Of a stretch of 64,000 nt of DNA, positions 62,789 to 64,000 are shown in pieces. Location: assembly GCF_020882245.1 (NCBI RefSeq), contig NC_083598.1:6379178-6443177 (forward strand), read 5' to 3'. The stretch comes from Rhopalosiphum padi (taxonomy: Eukaryota > Arthropoda > Insecta > Hemiptera > Aphididae). The notes beneath the pieces were generated by a model. The model did not search any database. It was not told where the DNA came from and saw nothing but the letters and a program-made list of their open reading frames with translations. Made by a program: the position numbers and the translations under genes. How positions within the stretch are numbered: the stretch's first letter is position 1; each line of letters opens with the position of its first letter.

Positions 62789-64000
62789 ATTTTTTTTTTG
62801 AAAATCCTCATTATCACTGAGCTGATCCAATAAAGAAAAAGCAAATAAAAAAAAAAAAAAAAAAGAGTTGAAGAAATAAAAACCGATACAAATATTAATA
62901 TTAATATTTATTGGCATCAATCAGCAATTGCAGGAACGTCTTAAACAAAATAAATATACTAGTTTCTCCTATTCCAAGTTAGTTGAAATAACTATAGTTA
63001 ATATTTAAGAAATAGATTAATATAAATATACAATTATGATTTCTTTTTAAATTATACTTCAGGTCAATTTAAATTCATTAAGTTAATAAAAAAGTGGAAA
63101 ATTAAACAGTTGTAGTTGAACAACTTAAACAAGGAGGAACTTTAAAAAGAGTAAAACAAAATGTCGATGTATAACATGCTTGCCTTAAATGAATTCAGCA
63201 CAGAATTAACAATAACGCCAATAACGATAAGTTAGAATTTTTAAAATGCATTACACATAAATTAACTTAATAAATATTTATTTATTTTATATATTTTAAT
63301 TGTCCTAGTATCTATAAAAATAATAAAATATTTGCATTAATATGTGGGTTTATTTTATTATTTTTTATTTTTAATCCATTCAATATTATAATTTATATAA
63401 ATAATTCATCTTATTAATCGTGTATAATATACTAAATATGTTAATTGAATATGCATTTCATGCCACAAATTCTTTCAAGATATTTATTCTTTTTTAATAG
63501 TTTTTTGTGAATAGAATAATAGATTTTACTTTATTTAGTCCTAATTAACTTGGCGAACTGTCAAGTATTTCTTAAAGAACAATAATTAGGTAATGGGACG
63601 TTGAGATATTTTCTAATTGTATTAAATAACTGTAACAGTTAAAAAAATATTAGGTCAAATTAATATTTAAACATTTAACTAAATTATCTTAATTAATTGC
63701 ATTATTGTCCATTAGTACCGGGGTATATTCTACAAGAACTATTAATATTAAAGGGATGTTGTTCATCTATAATTATAGATCTACGTAGACGAATAGACCG
63801 ACATGCAATATTATTAAGGTAAAGGTTATCATTAATGTATTCGATATTTCGTATTCCAAGAAAACTACGCATTTGCTTAAATATTAAAATGTTACTATAA
63901 CTATTCCCGGTAACGTAAGGAAAATACAATAATAATTATATAATATTTTACCTCAAATCGAATAAACTATGGTTTATTTCATTTTTTTCAAGCATCTATA
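62789..64000. other. Right edge, AT-rich, no gene assigned
   Basis: An A-run at 62847-62864, then AT-rich DNA. A minus-strand open frame at 63929-63702 (75 residues, containing RSIRLRRSIIIDEQHPFN) could be a transposon fragment, but I cannot name a family. Confidence 0.3.

Noticed and set aside
63702..63929. 75-residue minus-strand ORF near the window end
   Set aside because: Looks slightly coding (IIIDEQHPFN), but I cannot assign a family; kept only as a note in the edge region.

Overview
The window looks like nuclear DNA of an insect, most likely an aphid or close hemipteran relative. The DNA is strongly AT-rich. Genes have short exons with GT-AG introns, and there is an insect gustatory receptor, a biogenic-amine GPCR, a MED31 and an LST8. 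Between them lie many small transposon remnants of kinds common in aphids: KRBA2-like integrases, FLYWCH/MULE fragments, hAT-type MITEs and a Jockey-like ORF1. The aphid assignment is an inference from this mix; the insect assignment is firmer. No bacterial, viral, CRISPR or rRNA/tRNA features were seen.

Layout. 0-8.5 kb: a minus-strand gustatory receptor gene rebuilt from five exons whose splice phases fit, with an uncertain C-terminal exon. 8.5-14.4 kb: intergenic AT-rich DNA with two related fold-back MITEs. 14.4-21.0 kb: a compact housekeeping cluster of MED31 (minus), LST8 (plus, seven exons, divergent from MED31) and a mitochondrial-type beta-ketoacyl-ACP synthase (minus). The synthase ends 4 bp from the LST8 stop codon. 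MED31 intron 3 carries two MITEs. 21.3-23.9 kb: a decayed KRBA2/Ginger-like integrase element whose 5' end is duplicated as a 203-bp inverted repeat around a 354-bp loop. 24.3-26.7 kb: a tentative partial gene with THEG-type repeats.

27-35 kb is a transposon nest. It holds two hAT-like MITEs, a LINE with an intact ORF1 and poly(A) tail but no ORF2, a candidate 1,058-bp solo LTR with a 36-bp-period minisatellite, an 884-bp hAT-like element rich in ACCCGAA motifs, and a FLYWCH pseudogene. 35-42 kb is intergenic. 41.9-47.7 kb holds the last two coding exons (TM6 and TM7 plus tail) of an octopamine beta-like receptor on the minus strand. No exon for TM1-TM5 was found in the remaining 16 kb, so the rest of the window is probably a giant intron or upstream DNA. 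It contains a second FLYWCH fragment at 62.65 kb.

Functionally, the window joins two sensory or neuromodulatory receptor genes with a small cluster of core genes for transcription (MED31), TOR signalling (LST8) and mitochondrial fatty-acid synthesis. The MED31/LST8 pair probably shares a 0.7-kb bidirectional promoter. The LST8/ketoacyl synthase pair must have overlapping 3' UTRs or very tight 3' processing. I did not find a clearly new biological system. The most unusual objects are the inverted-duplicated integrase hairpin, the ORF1-only LINE, the solo LTR with its internal minisatellite, and a 33-bp palindrome with a perfect 8-bp target duplication.
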